Origin: CAVQTK01 sp963716455
Lineage (GTDB): Bacteria > Pseudomonadota > Gammaproteobacteria > Coxiellales > Coxiellaceae
Assembly (NCBI GenBank): GCA_963716455.1
Contig: CAVQTK010000018.1
Location: forward strand, 124,001-188,000
Direction of reading: 5' to 3'
DNA: 64,000 nucleotides
Each line of letters begins with the position of its first letter. Position 1 is the stretch's first letter. The position numbers and the translations under genes are program-made. The notes beneath the pieces were generated by a model. The model ran no database searches and was not told the DNA's origin. It saw only the letters and a list, made by a program, of their open reading frames with translations. This document shows positions 8,209-17,756 of this stretch, piece by piece.

Positions 8209-10151
8209 TCCCAGAACTCGGTCATTACGCATTATTGCTAGCATTATGCTTAGCGCTAATACAGATTTTTTTGCCTCTTCGAGGAGCAATGATAAACAAT
8301 ACTAGCTATATGCAACTAAGCAGCTATACAGCTTGGGGGCAATTTCTCTTTACAGGTCTCAGTTTCGCAACATTAGCATATGCCTTATGGAGTAATGATT
8401 TTTCAGTAGCGTATGTAGTCCAAAATTCAAATACTCACTTACCAGCAATTTATCGTATTTGTGCCTTATGGGGAGCTCATGAAGGATCCCTACTATTATG
8501 GGTTTATATTTTAAGTATATGGACACTAATGGTTAGTATCTTCAACCGCGCCTTGCCAATACAAGTAAGAGCCAGGGTATTAGCGATTTTAGCGATTATT
8601 GCGGTTGGATTTTATTTATTTTTGCTTACCACCTCCAGTCCCTTTATTCGCTTGCTACCAAATGCACCACCCGAAGGAGCTGATCTCAATCCCATTTTAC
8701 AAGATCCCGGACTTGTCATTCATCCTCCTATGCTATATATGGGATATGTCGGCTTTGCGGTGCCATTTGCCTTTGCAATGGCTGCATTATTGAGCGGAAG
8801 AATGGATGTTAAATGGATTCGTTGGGCCCGACCTTGGACTACTGTAGCATGGTGCTTCTTAACTATAGGTATTGTTTTAGGCAGTGCATGGGCTTATCGT
8901 GAATTGGGTTGGGGCGGATGGTGGTTTTGGGACCCCGTGGAAAATGCTTCATTTTTGCCTTGGTTAGTGGGCACAGCATTAATTCATTCTTTTGCGGTCG
9001 CTGAAAAGCGTCAACTTTTTAAAAGCTGGACCGTTTTGTTAGCAGTATGTAGTTTTTCACTGAGTTTACTAGGAACCTTTTTAGTACGATCAGGCATATT
9101 AGTTTCAGTCCATAGTTTTGCTGCAGATCCCCAGCGCGGCCTCTTTATGCTAAGTTTTTTATTTCTTATAACAGGAGGCGCATTAATCGTCTATGCTTGG
9201 CGGGGACGACAGCTGGTATCTAAGGGGCATTTTATGCTAGCGTCCCGAGAAGCCATGTTGTTGGCTAACAATATTTTACTTTTCGTAGCTATGCTAACCA
9301 TATTATTAGGTACTTTGTATCCACTAGTCATGGATGTTTTTCATTTAACTAAGTTATCTGTTGGGGCTCCATACTTTAATATAGTGTTTATTCCCTTTGT
9401 GGCTATGCTTTTAGTATTAATGGCAATTGCGCCTTGGTTTTATTGGCAAAACGGACAACTTCCCCAATTACAAAAAAAAATGATTAGCTATCTATTATTT
9501 GTATCAATTGTTTCAATCTTATTTCCTAGTCTGATTGGAGCAAAATTAACCTTAAAAACTTTTTTAAGTTTAGGTTTAGCTTTCTGGTTAATTATATTTA
9601 CCTTAAGCTACAGTATTCTATGGAGGAATGGATTACCAAAGCTACGACCTTTGGGTCGCAGTCAATGGGGAATGATTTTTGCCCATTTGGGAGTAGGGGT
9701 TACCGCGATAGGAGTTATATGTACCTCGGCTTTCAGCTTACAGCGAGATGTTAGCATGCATAAAGGTGATTCCCTAAAGGTAGGGCCTTATCAATTTCAA
9801 TTCCAAGAAGTGATGAATTTTCAAGGTCCTAATTATCAAGGTTTGCGCGGTAAAGTTGCAGTTTTTCGTAAAGAACAATTATATACCATTTTATTCCCTG
9901 AACAGCGTTTCTTCCCCATATCGAAAACAGTAACGACTAAAGCAGCAATTGATGCTGGATTGGGTCGAGATTTATACGTTGCATTGGGAGCACAATTACC
10001 GAAAGGAGCATGGGCGTTACGAATCTATTACAAACCCTTTATTCGTTGGATTTGGGCCGGGGGCGTATTAATGACTATAGGTGGGCTATTAACTGTTTTC
10101 GATCGGCGTTACCGTAATCGTAACAAATATAGGCCTTTACATGTCCAGTAA
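8205..10151 (+). CDS. ccmF: Cytochrome c-type biogenesis protein CcmF
   Basis: CcmF is the large membrane subunit of the haem-ligation complex that attaches haem to apocytochrome c. The 648-residue product has about 15 membrane segments, the WWD motif GWGGWWFWDPVENASFLPWL (about residues 233-252), the early HEGSLLLW segment and conserved periplasmic histidines. The GTG at 8205 overlaps the ccmE stop in a GTGA arrangement, typical of coupled translation. Length matches the family (about 650). Confidence 0.97.
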   Translation: MIPELGHYALLLALCLALIQIFLPLRGAMINNTSYMQLSSYTAWGQFLFTGLSFATLAYALWSNDFSVAYVVQNSNTHLPAIYRICALWGAHEGSLLLWVYILSIWTLMVSIFNRALPIQVRARVLAILAIIAVGFYLFLLTTSSPFIRLLPNAPPEGADLNPILQDPGLVIHPPMLYMGYVGFAVPFAFAMAALLSGRMDVKWIRWARPWTTVAWCFLTIGIVLGSAWAYRELGWGGWWFWDPVENASFLPWLVGTALIHSFAVAEKRQLFKSWTVLLAVCSFSLSLLGTFLVRSGILVSVHSFAADPQRGLFMLSFLFLITGGALIVYAWRGRQLVSKGHFMLASREAMLLANNILLFVAMLTILLGTLYPLVMDVFHLTKLSVGAPYFNIVFIPFVAMLLVLMAIAPWFYWQNGQLPQLQKKMISYLLFVSIVSILFPSLIGAKLTLKTFLSLGLAFWLIIFTLSYSILWRNGLPKLRPLGRSQWGMIFAHLGVGVTAIGVICTSAFSLQRDVSMHKGDSLKVGPYQFQFQEVMNFQGPNYQGLRGKVAVFRKEQLYTILFPEQRFFPISKTVTTKAAIDAGLGRDLYVALGAQLPKGAWALRIYYKPFIRWIWAGGVLMTIGGLLTVFDRRYRNRNKYRPLHVQ

Positions 10152-10698
10152 AAAAAATTTATTACGGTGGGGATTACCATTCCTAATTTTCTTATTAATC
10201 ATCTTCTTCTCTTGGTATGGGCTACATCGAGATCCTCGATCCATTCCATCTCCCTTATTAAATAAATTTGTACCAAAATTTCAAGCTAAAACACTCCAAA
10301 ATCCGCACGAACTGATCACAGAAAAAAATTTTATCGGTCATGTTACGATTTTGAATGTATTTGCTACATGGTGCATAGCATGTCATGCCGAACATTCTAT
10401 ATGGATAGAAGCGTGGCATGATCTTCAACGAACAAAAATTTTTGGTTTAAACTACAAAGATGAACGTGAGAAATCTCAACAATGGCTAAAGCAATATGGG
10501 AACCCCTACGAAAAGATTATTGACGATCCTAATGGAATTATTGGCATTAATTTTGGAGTTTACGGCACCCCGGAGACATTTATCATCGATTCACAAGGTA
10601 TTATTCGTTTTAAATACATAGGCCCTGTCAGTCCTACAATTTGGAATACTATTCTATTACCGGAAGTAAAAAAATGGGAAAAAATCACCACTTCATAA
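10141..10698 (+). CDS. ccmG: Thiol:disulfide interchange protein CcmG (DsbE)
   Basis: CcmG is a membrane-anchored thioredoxin-like protein that keeps the apocytochrome CXXCH thiols reduced for haem attachment. One membrane helix (about residues 10-27) precedes the thioredoxin fold, with the active site FATWCIACHAEH (about 78-89) and the cis-proline segment YGTPETFIID (about 141-150). CIAC replaces the more usual C(P/V)XC form. It overlaps ccmF by 11 bases. 185 residues, as expected. Confidence 0.94.
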   Translation: MSSKKNLLRWGLPFLIFLLIIFFSWYGLHRDPRSIPSPLLNKFVPKFQAKTLQNPHELITEKNFIGHVTILNVFATWCIACHAEHSIWIEAWHDLQRTKIFGLNYKDEREKSQQWLKQYGNPYEKIIDDPNGIIGINFGVYGTPETFIIDSQGIIRFKYIGPVSPTIWNTILLPEVKKWEKITTS

Positions 10699-11093
10699 AG
10701 TATAATTTTATTATTGGCTTTATTATGTTTTTCTTAAATTCAATTATGTTTGCTGCGCCAATTGATCGTTACCCTTTTTCTACAGAAAAACAACATCAAC
10801 AATTTGAATCCCTAATTACCGAACTGAGATGTTTAGTCTGTCAAAACGAAAACTTGGCTGATTCTAATGCAGATTTAGCTAAAGATTTGCGCCAACAAAT
10901 CTACCAGATGATTCAGGAAAAAAAAACCGATGCCGAAATTAAAAATTATCTCGTTGTTCGTTATGGTCACTTCATTCTATTCAGACCTCCCTTGCAAGTG
11001 ACAACTTATATACTATGGTTTGCGCCTTTTATCTTATTAATTTTGGGTTTTTCTATTTTAGCTGGCCTTGCTTATAGACGAACATCCAAATGA
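10674..11093 (+). CDS. ccmH: Cytochrome c-type biogenesis protein CcmH (N-terminal type)
   Basis: CcmH carries the redox pair that receives electrons from CcmG and reduces the apocytochrome. The key motif LRCLVCQN is present, followed by the three-helix domain and one C-terminal membrane helix (about residues 112-132). I start it at ATG 10674, seven bases after GGAAG and just before a signal-anchor, rather than at the upstream ATG 10641, which would read through the end of ccmG. It overlaps ccmI by four bases. Confidence 0.93.
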   Translation: MGKNHHFIKYNFIIGFIMFFLNSIMFAAPIDRYPFSTEKQHQQFESLITELRCLVCQNENLADSNADLAKDLRQQIYQMIQEKKTDAEIKNYLVVRYGHFILFRPPLQVTTYILWFAPFILLILGFSILAGLAYRRTSK

Positions 11094-11779
11094 CTAAAGT
11101 AGTAATATTTTGGACATTAATAGGGCTGTTAACCATAGGGGCAACCCTTTTTATCGCCATTCCTCTTTTAAGGGTTCGCTCCAATCGTTCCCGCTTTTCT
11201 ATTATTCTAATAGGATTTTTTCCATTAATAGCAGTTGGACTGTATTGGATCATTGGAAATAGCAAATCTTTAAATCAATTATGGACAGCACAACAAAACC
11301 ACTTAGCTATCCAAAATCAGTTGGCATCAATAACAGATTCACAACAATTAATTAATCTACTTCAGTCACGGTTAAAAAAAACACCACAAAGCGCTGAGGG
11401 ATGGTTTTTATTAGGTAAACTTTATCTTCTTAAACAAAGATATGGTGAGGCCGAACAAGCATTTACTCATGCCACCAAGTTAGAACCCAAAAACAAAGAC
11501 TATAAAATAATTTTAGCTAAAGCAATTTTTTTAAACACAAAGCATTTGCCCCCTGCTATAGAAGAATTGTTAAAAAATATGCTAAAGTCAGAACCTCAGC
11601 AAACAGAAATTTTAAATTTGTTAGCTGTGAATGCCTATCAGCGTAAAGATTATCGATTGGCAGTTAATTATTGGCAACAAATACTTCCTTTAGTGCAGCC
11701 AGATAGCAATGATAGTCATGTTTTATTAGATATGATTTGGCAAGCGCAACGCCAAGAAAAAATTCTTAACCCAAAATAA
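11090..11779 (+). CDS. ccmI: Cytochrome c biogenesis protein CcmI-like, TPR
   Basis: CcmI is the apocytochrome chaperone of the ligation complex. The 229-residue protein has two N-terminal membrane helices (about residues 5-26 and 36-54) and then TPR repeats, seen as AEGWFLLGKLYLLKQRYGEAEQAF and a second unit near LLAVNAYQRKDYRLAVNYWQ. This is the layout of CcmI or of the C-terminal half of fused CcmH. It closes the ccm operon and overlaps ccmH in ATGA fashion. Length is at the short end for CcmI. Confidence 0.88.
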   Translation: MTKVVIFWTLIGLLTIGATLFIAIPLLRVRSNRSRFSIILIGFFPLIAVGLYWIIGNSKSLNQLWTAQQNHLAIQNQLASITDSQQLINLLQSRLKKTPQSAEGWFLLGKLYLLKQRYGEAEQAFTHATKLEPKNKDYKIILAKAIFLNTKHLPPAIEELLKNMLKSEPQQTEILNLLAVNAYQRKDYRLAVNYWQQILPLVQPDSNDSHVLLDMIWQAQRQEKILNPK

Positions 11780-11792
11780 GGAGGAGAATCTC

Positions 11793-12098
11793 ATGAATGA
11801 GTCTATAGATGATTTGACAATAGAATATACTGACGAAGGGGTAGTCACTACAAAACAGCTGGACAAGATTATCCTTACTAGAGGAGCTTGGACTACGATC
11901 ATTTTTCGTTTTCAAAACTGGGATAATAAGACACAATCTTACGGACCTGAAGGTTATAGCATTCGCCGCTACCAAAAAAAGGGCGGAAGCTATCAACAAA
12001 GATCAAAATTTAATATTTCTAATGTGGAGCAAGCGAAAAAAATTATAGAGGCATTAAATAAGTGGATTTCTGATGCAGAATTAACTCACGCTGCATAA
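11793..12098 (+). CDS. Conserved small cytosolic protein of unknown function
   Basis: A 101-residue soluble protein led by a strong SD (AAGGAGGAG, 11779-11787), 13 bases after ccmI, so it is probably the last gene of the ccm transcript. It has an acidic N-terminus, a central IILTRGAWTTIIFRFQ(N)WD segment, a YSIRRYQKK stretch and SKFNISN.EQA near the C-terminus. I recall similar short proteins of this pattern in Legionella relatives, but no function. No membrane segment, signal or catalytic motif is visible. Confidence 0.8.
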   Translation: MNESIDDLTIEYTDEGVVTTKQLDKIILTRGAWTTIIFRFQNWDNKTQSYGPEGYSIRRYQKKGGSYQQRSKFNISNVEQAKKIIEALNKWISDAELTHAA

Positions 12099-12132
12099 TT
12101 TTTAAATTTCATAGCTTGACCTTCTTTTTTAT

Positions 12133-13887
12133 ATGAACCACATAGACTTTATCCAAGATATGGCGATTATAACGGTTATTGTCGGCTTTATAACCGTACT
12201 TTTTCATCGCTTGAAGCAGCCAGTTGTATTGGGATATATTCTCGGAGGAGTCATTATTGGTCCATACACCCCACCTTTTCTTCTAATTCAAAATCAAGAA
12301 ACGATTAGAATATTCGGTGAACTTGGTGTTATCTTTTTAATGTTTTCTTTGGGATTAGAATTTAGTTTACCAAAACTACAAAAAGTAGGAGTTTCAGCGC
12401 TCATTACTTCCCTTATAGAAATTGTTGGTATGATCTGGATAGGATATGAAATTGGTCACCTTTTTCATTGGAAAACACTAGATGCGCTTTTTTTGGGAGC
12501 CATGTTGTCCATTTCATCAACCACCATCATTGTTAAGACCCTGAATGAATTAGGATTACAAAAAGAGCATTTCGCCCAATCTATCTTTGGTATTTTAGTA
12601 ATTGAAGATATTTTGGCAATTGGCATATTGGCTGTGCTTTCTGGGATAGGTACGACAAAGTCCATCAGTTTTCTAAATTTAGTAATCACTTTTAGTAAGT
12701 TACTTTTGTTTTTAGTTGTTTCTATGTCAATAGGTATTCTGATCATACCCCGAATTATTTCTTATATTTATAAATTTAAAAGTAAAGAAACGTTGTTAGT
12801 GAGTATACTAGGTCTGTGTTTTGGATTTTGTTTGTTGGTGATTAAACTTCAATATAGCATTGTATTAGGTGCTTTCCTCATGGGAGCTATTATAGCGGAA
12901 TCACGTCAAATAGAGGTAATCGATCGACTCATTGCTCCCTTACGTGACATGTTTAGTGCTATTTTTTTTGTAACCATTGGCTTAATGCTAGATCCTCGCA
13001 TGCTAATAAAGTACGCAGTTCCTATTCTAATTATTACTGTGGTCGTCATAGTAGGAAAAATTCTTACCTGTAGTTTTGGAAGCTTTATTACAGGTAATAA
13101 TGGCCGATCTTCATTGCATATTGGTATGGGATTGGCACAGATCGGAGAGTTTTCATTTATTATTGCTTCGCTGGGTTTATCATTAAAGTTAACTAGTGAC
13201 TTTCTTTATCCTATCGCTGTAGCAGTTTCTGTATTAACTACAATGTTCACTCCTTATTTAATTAAATGGGCTGATCCTTTGGAAAAGTTTGTCAAAAGAA
13301 AGTTACCTTATCCAGTAGTTTACATTTTTCAAAATTATTCCAGATGGTTACAGAGCATTGTACCTCCACAAAAAAATCATTCATCACAAACAAAATTCGT
13401 ACGTAAATATTTATTCAATATTTTTTTAAATTTAGCCTTTATTTCCACCATCTTTTTAGGAGTTTCCTATTTTATTAATGCTAACATGAAATCTATTTCT
13501 TCTATTCAAAACGAACAACTCTTGAGGGGCGCAATATGGTTTGCTGCGTTACTCTTCTCCTTACCATTTCTTTTAGCGATTTATCATAAGGTCAAATTAC
13601 TTAGTATGAAATTGGCTGAACTTACTGTTAAAAAAAACATGGCGGGACGATTTACTATTCATATCCGAAAAATGATTGCTCGCCTTATTCCGATTTTATC
13701 GATGGTAGGAATATTATTTTTTATTTTCGCTCTAAGTACTACAATTCTACCATCCCGAGAACTATTTTTTCTAATATTGGTTATGATCGCTATTATCTGC
13801 ATATTATTATGGAAATCATTTATTAAGCTTTATGAACATTTACATAAGAATCTATTAAAATCGTTTAACAAACCAAAATCTAAATAG
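12133..13887 (+). CDS. CPA2-family monovalent cation:proton antiporter (KefB/KefC-like)
   Basis: The N-terminal 380 residues are a classical CPA2 Na+/H+ or K+/H+ exchanger domain: LGYILGGVIIGP (about residues 35-46), GVIFLMFSLGLEF, LSISSTTIIVKTL and the membrane acidic pair IEDILAIG (about 157). The C-terminal third adds about four further membrane helices and a charged tail, and has no recognisable TrkA-N/RCK nucleotide-binding domain. In this it differs from KefB and KefC and resembles YbaL/KefB-like proteins that lost regulation or use a membrane-embedded C-terminal module. The ion is not determinable. Stand-alone gene. Confidence 0.88.
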   Translation: MNHIDFIQDMAIITVIVGFITVLFHRLKQPVVLGYILGGVIIGPYTPPFLLIQNQETIRIFGELGVIFLMFSLGLEFSLPKLQKVGVSALITSLIEIVGMIWIGYEIGHLFHWKTLDALFLGAMLSISSTTIIVKTLNELGLQKEHFAQSIFGILVIEDILAIGILAVLSGIGTTKSISFLNLVITFSKLLLFLVVSMSIGILIIPRIISYIYKFKSKETLLVSILGLCFGFCLLVIKLQYSIVLGAFLMGAIIAESRQIEVIDRLIAPLRDMFSAIFFVTIGLMLDPRMLIKYAVPILIITVVVIVGKILTCSFGSFITGNNGRSSLHIGMGLAQIGEFSFIIASLGLSLKLTSDFLYPIAVAVSVLTTMFTPYLIKWADPLEKFVKRKLPYPVVYIFQNYSRWLQSIVPPQKNHSSQTKFVRKYLFNIFLNLAFISTIFLGVSYFINANMKSISSIQNEQLLRGAIWFAALLFSLPFLLAIYHKVKLLSMKLAELTVKKNMAGRFTIHIRKMIARLIPILSMVGILFFIFALSTTILPSRELFFLILVMIAIICILLWKSFIKLYEHLHKNLLKSFNKPKSK

Positions 13888-14005
13888 TTTTTTTTCTCCC
13901 ATCATTGTGAATAGTCCAGCTCTTCGGCGCATCTATAGACTTTTTCCCAAGTATCAGTAAGCCCTTAATAATTAATAATAATTTGGTGAAAGTAAAATAA
14001 AAAAC

Positions 14006-14037
14006 TTGCTTTTTTGATTTAAATATGGTCTAATATT
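14006..14037 (+). promoter_or_regulatory. Candidate promoter with a PmrA-box-like tandem repeat
   Basis: Upstream of the decayed locus, 14018-14037 reads TTTAAATATGGTCTAATATT. The second half matches seven of nine positions of the Legionella/Coxiella PmrA half-site cTTAAtATT at the expected 2-base spacing; the first half is weak. A TGTACATATT that could act as -10 follows about ten bases later, with the start at 14082. Alternatively TTGCTT (14006) with 17 bases to TCTAAT is a plain sigma-70 promoter. The region is very AT-rich, so chance matches are likely. Confidence 0.3.
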
Positions 14038-14081
14038 GGTGTAATTTTGTACATATTAGAAAAAGCCATAGAGTTATTAAC

Positions 14082-14700
14082 ATGATAGAATCAAAAATAA
14101 TAGAAGAAAACCTTAGCGATGATTGGGATTTATGTGAAAATGAGCCCTCTTCAGAACTGGCACAACAGCCTCAAAAAGACCTTATCATAGGTTGTGGCCA
14201 TGGTAAAACTTGTCGTTATTTACATCCAGCGGATAATTTTATCACTGTCGATATTTCTGCTGATATAAAAGCAGATGTGGTTTGTAATGTCAACAAATGC
14301 ACCTCTATTAAGTAAACACCTTGAAAATAAAAAATTTTCGTTTGTTATTTTTGAACATTTCCCTTTTTCAGAGAAAAGTCCTCTTTTCCTTAAGACTTAG
14401 CTTCAGGAAAACGGTTATATTATCATTATTGGAAATGGCACAACTACCCTAGATAAATTACCTGAAAACCATCCCATATGGTTTGCAACAAATCTATATG
14501 CATCTAAGCAGATAATTATGATTCCTAAATTCCCTACAAACACAGATAAGCCTAAATTTAGTGATTCAATTAGCAACCATTTAAAATCTTATTTAAATTA
14601 TGAAGAAGCAGCAAATCCTTTACAATTATTTCATATTACGGCTGAATTAAAACGTTTTGCTTATAAATTGCGGTACTACAATAAGCTGATTGAACACTAG
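14082..14700 (+). pseudogene. Decayed SAM-methyltransferase-like gene
   Basis: The first frame runs 77 residues to 14315 and contains LIIGCGHGKTCRYLHP then FITVDISADIKADVV. This looks like motif I (GxGxG type) and the acidic end of strand 2 of a class I methyltransferase. After a shift near 14287 the story continues in another frame: FVIFEHFPFSE, then a TAG at 14398, then LQENGYIIIIGNG and on to 14700. The pieces line up as successive Rossmann strands, so this is one gene broken by a frameshift and a stop. Original substrate unknown. Short acidic start and AT-richness resemble host-directed proteins, but that is inference. Confidence 0.6.
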
Positions 14701-14704
14701 GCAC

Positions 14705-15332
14705 CAGCCTCCCAATTGAAGCTTCGGCATTATTCACATTTTTAAAATCAGGATCACGGAAGAAGCCACCCACTGTAAAGGAAATTAAATCCATAGTTGA
14801 TAGTTATACGCCAGGAATAATACGTCAACTGGGAACGGGTAAAACAAAAGCTATTTTTGAATTAGAAAATTTTCTGGAATTTAAACGTTTAGATTCTGAA
14901 TTAGAACTGAATGCTCTATTAAAGATTAGGAATATGGATTATGATCGATCTTATCGACATAATACTTCTATAATAGATTATTCTCGAGATATGACAGGAG
15001 AAACCACTCGAGTATTTAATAAAATTCATATAATAACTCTTATGCATTTTGTTTGTAATATAGAGCGTTTTATTAAGGAACAAGAGGGTTTTGATGAACA
15101 TCAAAAAGAGGAAAAGAAACAACATTTCTCGTAGAGGAAAACAGTTAAAATTACAGATAGCTTGCAGAGCACGACATTTTCAGATAGAAGAAGAGAAACA
15201 GAAAAGCCATTAGTATCTTCACCTTCATCTAAAACTCCAGGTTCGCTTTCCATTTTATGTTCCACTCCTCAATCCTTTTCTACTGAAATAAGTAATACTC
15301 AATCAAATGATGAAATTACTTCAACTATTTAG
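14705..15332 (+). pseudogene. Decayed orphan coding region
   Basis: No long frame survives, but coding-like text can be followed across shifts: KEIKSIVDSYTPGII, FELENFLEFKRLDSELELN, a 66-residue frame from 14934 to 15134, and a Ser/Thr-rich C-terminal stretch (RRRETEKPLVSSPSSKTPGS) ending at TAG 15330-15332. It may be the remains of a second gene or the tail of the methyltransferase-like gene before it. A Ser/Thr-rich disordered tail is common in type IV secreted effectors, but nothing here proves one. No homolog recognised. Confidence 0.45.
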
Positions 15333-15371
15333 AAATAAAACTTAGGGGCGCCATGACAAATAAATTCGTTA

Positions 15372-16496
15372 CTAGTCAAACAGCAAAACTACATAAACTA
15401 AAAATAATAACAAATGTACCGCCCCTAATAAAATATTAGTCCGGCCACTGACAAAAGTTAAGATACTGATAACTAAACTTAAAAGTAGCAAGGTAATATC
15501 TCGATATTCCAAGCCAAGAATAATAGTTTTTCCCATTAATAAACCAATTGTCAACACCGCTGGAGTAGTAAAACTAGTAGTTGCTAATACAGAGCCCATG
15601 GCAATATTCATAGAGCGCTGTAGTTGATTAGCTAGTGATGCTCGTATAGCACTTAACCCTTCCGGGGTTAATACTAAAATAGCAACAGATAACCCAACTA
15701 GAGAGGGCGGAGCATTAAATTTAGCCAGGGAATATGCTAAAGGTTTACCAATTTGCTTGGCCAAAAAAACGTTGGGAAGCAAATAAGCAATCAGCAAAAT
15801 AGTATGGTAAAGATTTGACTTGCGAGGGTAAAAAGGATGGAGCTTAAACGAACTATTACGTCCACCAGAATCATAAACACATATAAAATGTGAGCGATGT
15901 CTTCTCATTTGGAAGATAAGAAAAAGGATATAAATCGCAGCAGAAGTAATAATAATAAATACAGTTTGATAGTGAGAAAAAGTGGGTTTGGCAGTGGATT
16001 GAGTAAAGTTAGGTAGTACTAGTACTATAACCGCAAAAAGTATAATCACACTTAAAAAATCAATAGATCCTTGTAAATTGATTTGTTGTTCCCGATAACG
16101 TAATCCTCCCAAAAGTAAACTTAATCCAATTACACCATTGATAACAATCATTACAATAGAATACATGGTGTTACGAACTAAGGTTGGATCATCCTCTCCA
16201 CCCAACATAATGGTAGTAATCACTATAATCTCAATTGATACTACGGATAAAGTTAAAATTAATGTAGCATAAGGTTCAGAGATGGATTGAGATAAGGATT
16301 CGATATGATGAACGACTTCGAAGGAAATCCACAAAATAACAATGAATAACCAGAAAAGAATTGCTATTAAGTAAACGGGATGAAATAAATTTGCTAACAA
16401 ACTATCGTGAAAAAAATAATAAAATCCAGTAGTTAGCCACGCTATCCATAGTGACGCTTCGTTAATAAGCAAAGTATGTCTTAGCTTTCTTAACAT
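15372..16496 (-). CDS. chaA: Ca2+/H+ (cation/H+) antiporter ChaA family
   Basis: An inner-membrane cation/proton exchanger of the CaCA superfamily. About eleven hydrophobic segments are visible, with the two alpha-repeat signatures in ChaA form: EPYATLILTLSVVSIEIIVI (first) and LVALSVAILVLTPEGLSAIRA-like text (second, as VGLSVAILVLTPEGLSAI), plus MNIAMGSVLATTSFTTPAV and the closing SGRTNILLGAVHLLLF. The glutamates in both repeats are the transport residues. I chose the ATG at 16496; a TTG at 16511 would add five residues. The gene is divergent from prmB, with a 240-base AT-rich intergenic region. Confidence 0.92.
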   Translation of the reverse strand: MLRKLRHTLLINEASLWIAWLTTGFYYFFHDSLLANLFHPVYLIAILFWLFIVILWISFEVVHHIESLSQSISEPYATLILTLSVVSIEIIVITTIMLGGEDDPTLVRNTMYSIVMIVINGVIGLSLLLGGLRYREQQINLQGSIDFLSVIILFAVIVLVLPNFTQSTAKPTFSHYQTVFIIITSAAIYILFLIFQMRRHRSHFICVYDSGGRNSSFKLHPFYPRKSNLYHTILLIAYLLPNVFLAKQIGKPLAYSLAKFNAPPSLVGLSVAILVLTPEGLSAIRASLANQLQRSMNIAMGSVLATTSFTTPAVLTIGLLMGKTIILGLEYRDITLLLLSLVISILTFVSGRTNILLGAVHLLLFLVYVVLLFD

Positions 16497-16740
16497 AAAG
16501 CAACCTGTCAACCGACAATTAAGAATGGGAACGTCTATTAGCGACCAATCAACATTAACCCAACACTAGATGTTCTCATATAGTTAAATCAGGACATTTC
16601 AATCTATACAATTACTTTATTAATCACCATTCATTTATCTTAATTATTAATCCTGATTTTTTATCAACATAACATAATATCCTGCAAAAATCTATATCTA
16701 AGTTATAGGTGAATATTTATATCCATGATAAAATAAAACT

Positions 16741-17656
16741 ATGTCTTTGTTAAACACTAAAGAAGCAATTACTACTTTATCCACGATAGGGGACTGGATT
16801 CGTTGGAGCGCCTCACGTTTTAATGAAGCGGGATTATATTTCGGTCATGGCACAGATAATGCTTGGGACGAAGCAGTACAGTTAGTATTAACTACCTTGC
16901 ATCTTCCCATTGAAATAAACTCTAACGTTTTTCATGCTACGGTCACCTTATCTGAACGGGAAGTCTTTAGCCAATATAATTCAATTACGTATTACAACTC
17001 GTAAACCTTTAGCCTATTTGCTGAAACAAGGATTATTTAATGGGCTAACTTTTTATATAGATGAGCGAGTTTTAGTGCCACGTTCTCCTCTTGCTGAATG
17101 GATTGAAAAACAATTTATACCTTGGATCAATCCAGAGAGTGTTCAAAATATTTTGGATATTGGAACAGGCAGTGGTTGTATTGCAATTCACGCAGCTTTA
17201 ACTTTCCCCCAAGCCCTAGTCGATGCTGTTGATATTAGTCCAGAAGCTTTAGCAGTGGCGGCTATTAACATAAAGCGTTATCAATTAGAAGACAATATCA
17301 ATCTTTATCATTCAAACTGCTTTGCCGCGCTCGATAAAAAAAAATACGATATAATTTTAAGTAATCCCCCTTATGTGGGAGAAAAAGAGTTAGCCAGCTT
17401 ACCTCCCGAATATTTACATGAGCCGCGTATGGCATTGCATGCAGAAGAAGAGGGCTTGGCCATTGTTATTCAAATAATAAGAGAAGCGAAACAGTTTCTA
17501 TCTCCACAAGGTATTTTAGTAGTAGAAGTAGGAAACAGTGAGTTCCCATTAACGAACCAGTTCCCACAATTACCTTTTACTTGGTTAGAATTAGAGCGTG
17601 GTGGGCAAGGTTTATTTTTATTAACTGCGGAGCAGCTATTTGACAATCCCATTTAG
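16741..17656 (+). pseudogene. prmB: Ribosomal protein L3 glutamine methyltransferase, single-base frameshift
   Basis: PrmB methylates the GGQ-like glutamine of ribosomal protein L3. Residues 1-75 lie in the first frame (IRWSASRFNEAGLYFGHGTDNAWDE is diagnostic, split here) and the rest in the next frame from about 16967: FYIDERVLVPRSPLAEW, the SAM motif ILDIGTGSGCIAIH, the catalytic NPPY and the PrmB ending RGGQGLFLLT. The break is one extra T in TCTTTAG (16966-16968); removing it joins the halves as SEREVLANIIQ. All motifs are otherwise intact, so this is either a recent mutation or a sequencing error. It abuts tRNA-Ala by one base. Confidence 0.85.
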
Positions 17657-17728
17657 GGGCTGTAGCTCAGCTGGGAGAGCGTCGCGTTCGCAATGCGAAG
17701 GCCAGGAGTTCGATCCTCCTCAGCTCCA
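17656..17728 (+). tRNA. tRNA-Ala (CGC anticodon)
   Basis: A 73-base cloverleaf. The acceptor GGGGCTG pairs with CAGCTCC and includes the G3:U70 pair that specifies alanine. The D stem is GCTC/GAGC, the anticodon stem is TCGCG/TGCGA with loop TTCGCAA (anticodon CGC, codon GCG), and the T arm is CCAGGAGTTCGATCCTCCT. Discriminator is A. CCA is not encoded. Its first base is the last base of the prmB stop. Confidence 0.95.
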
Positions 17729-17756
17729 ATTATATTCGAAATGGTAGAGTAACACG

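Noticed and set aside
14919..15134. Minus-strand frame over the decayed locus
   Set aside because: AT-rich shadow of the plus-strand remnant, with no recognisable domain.
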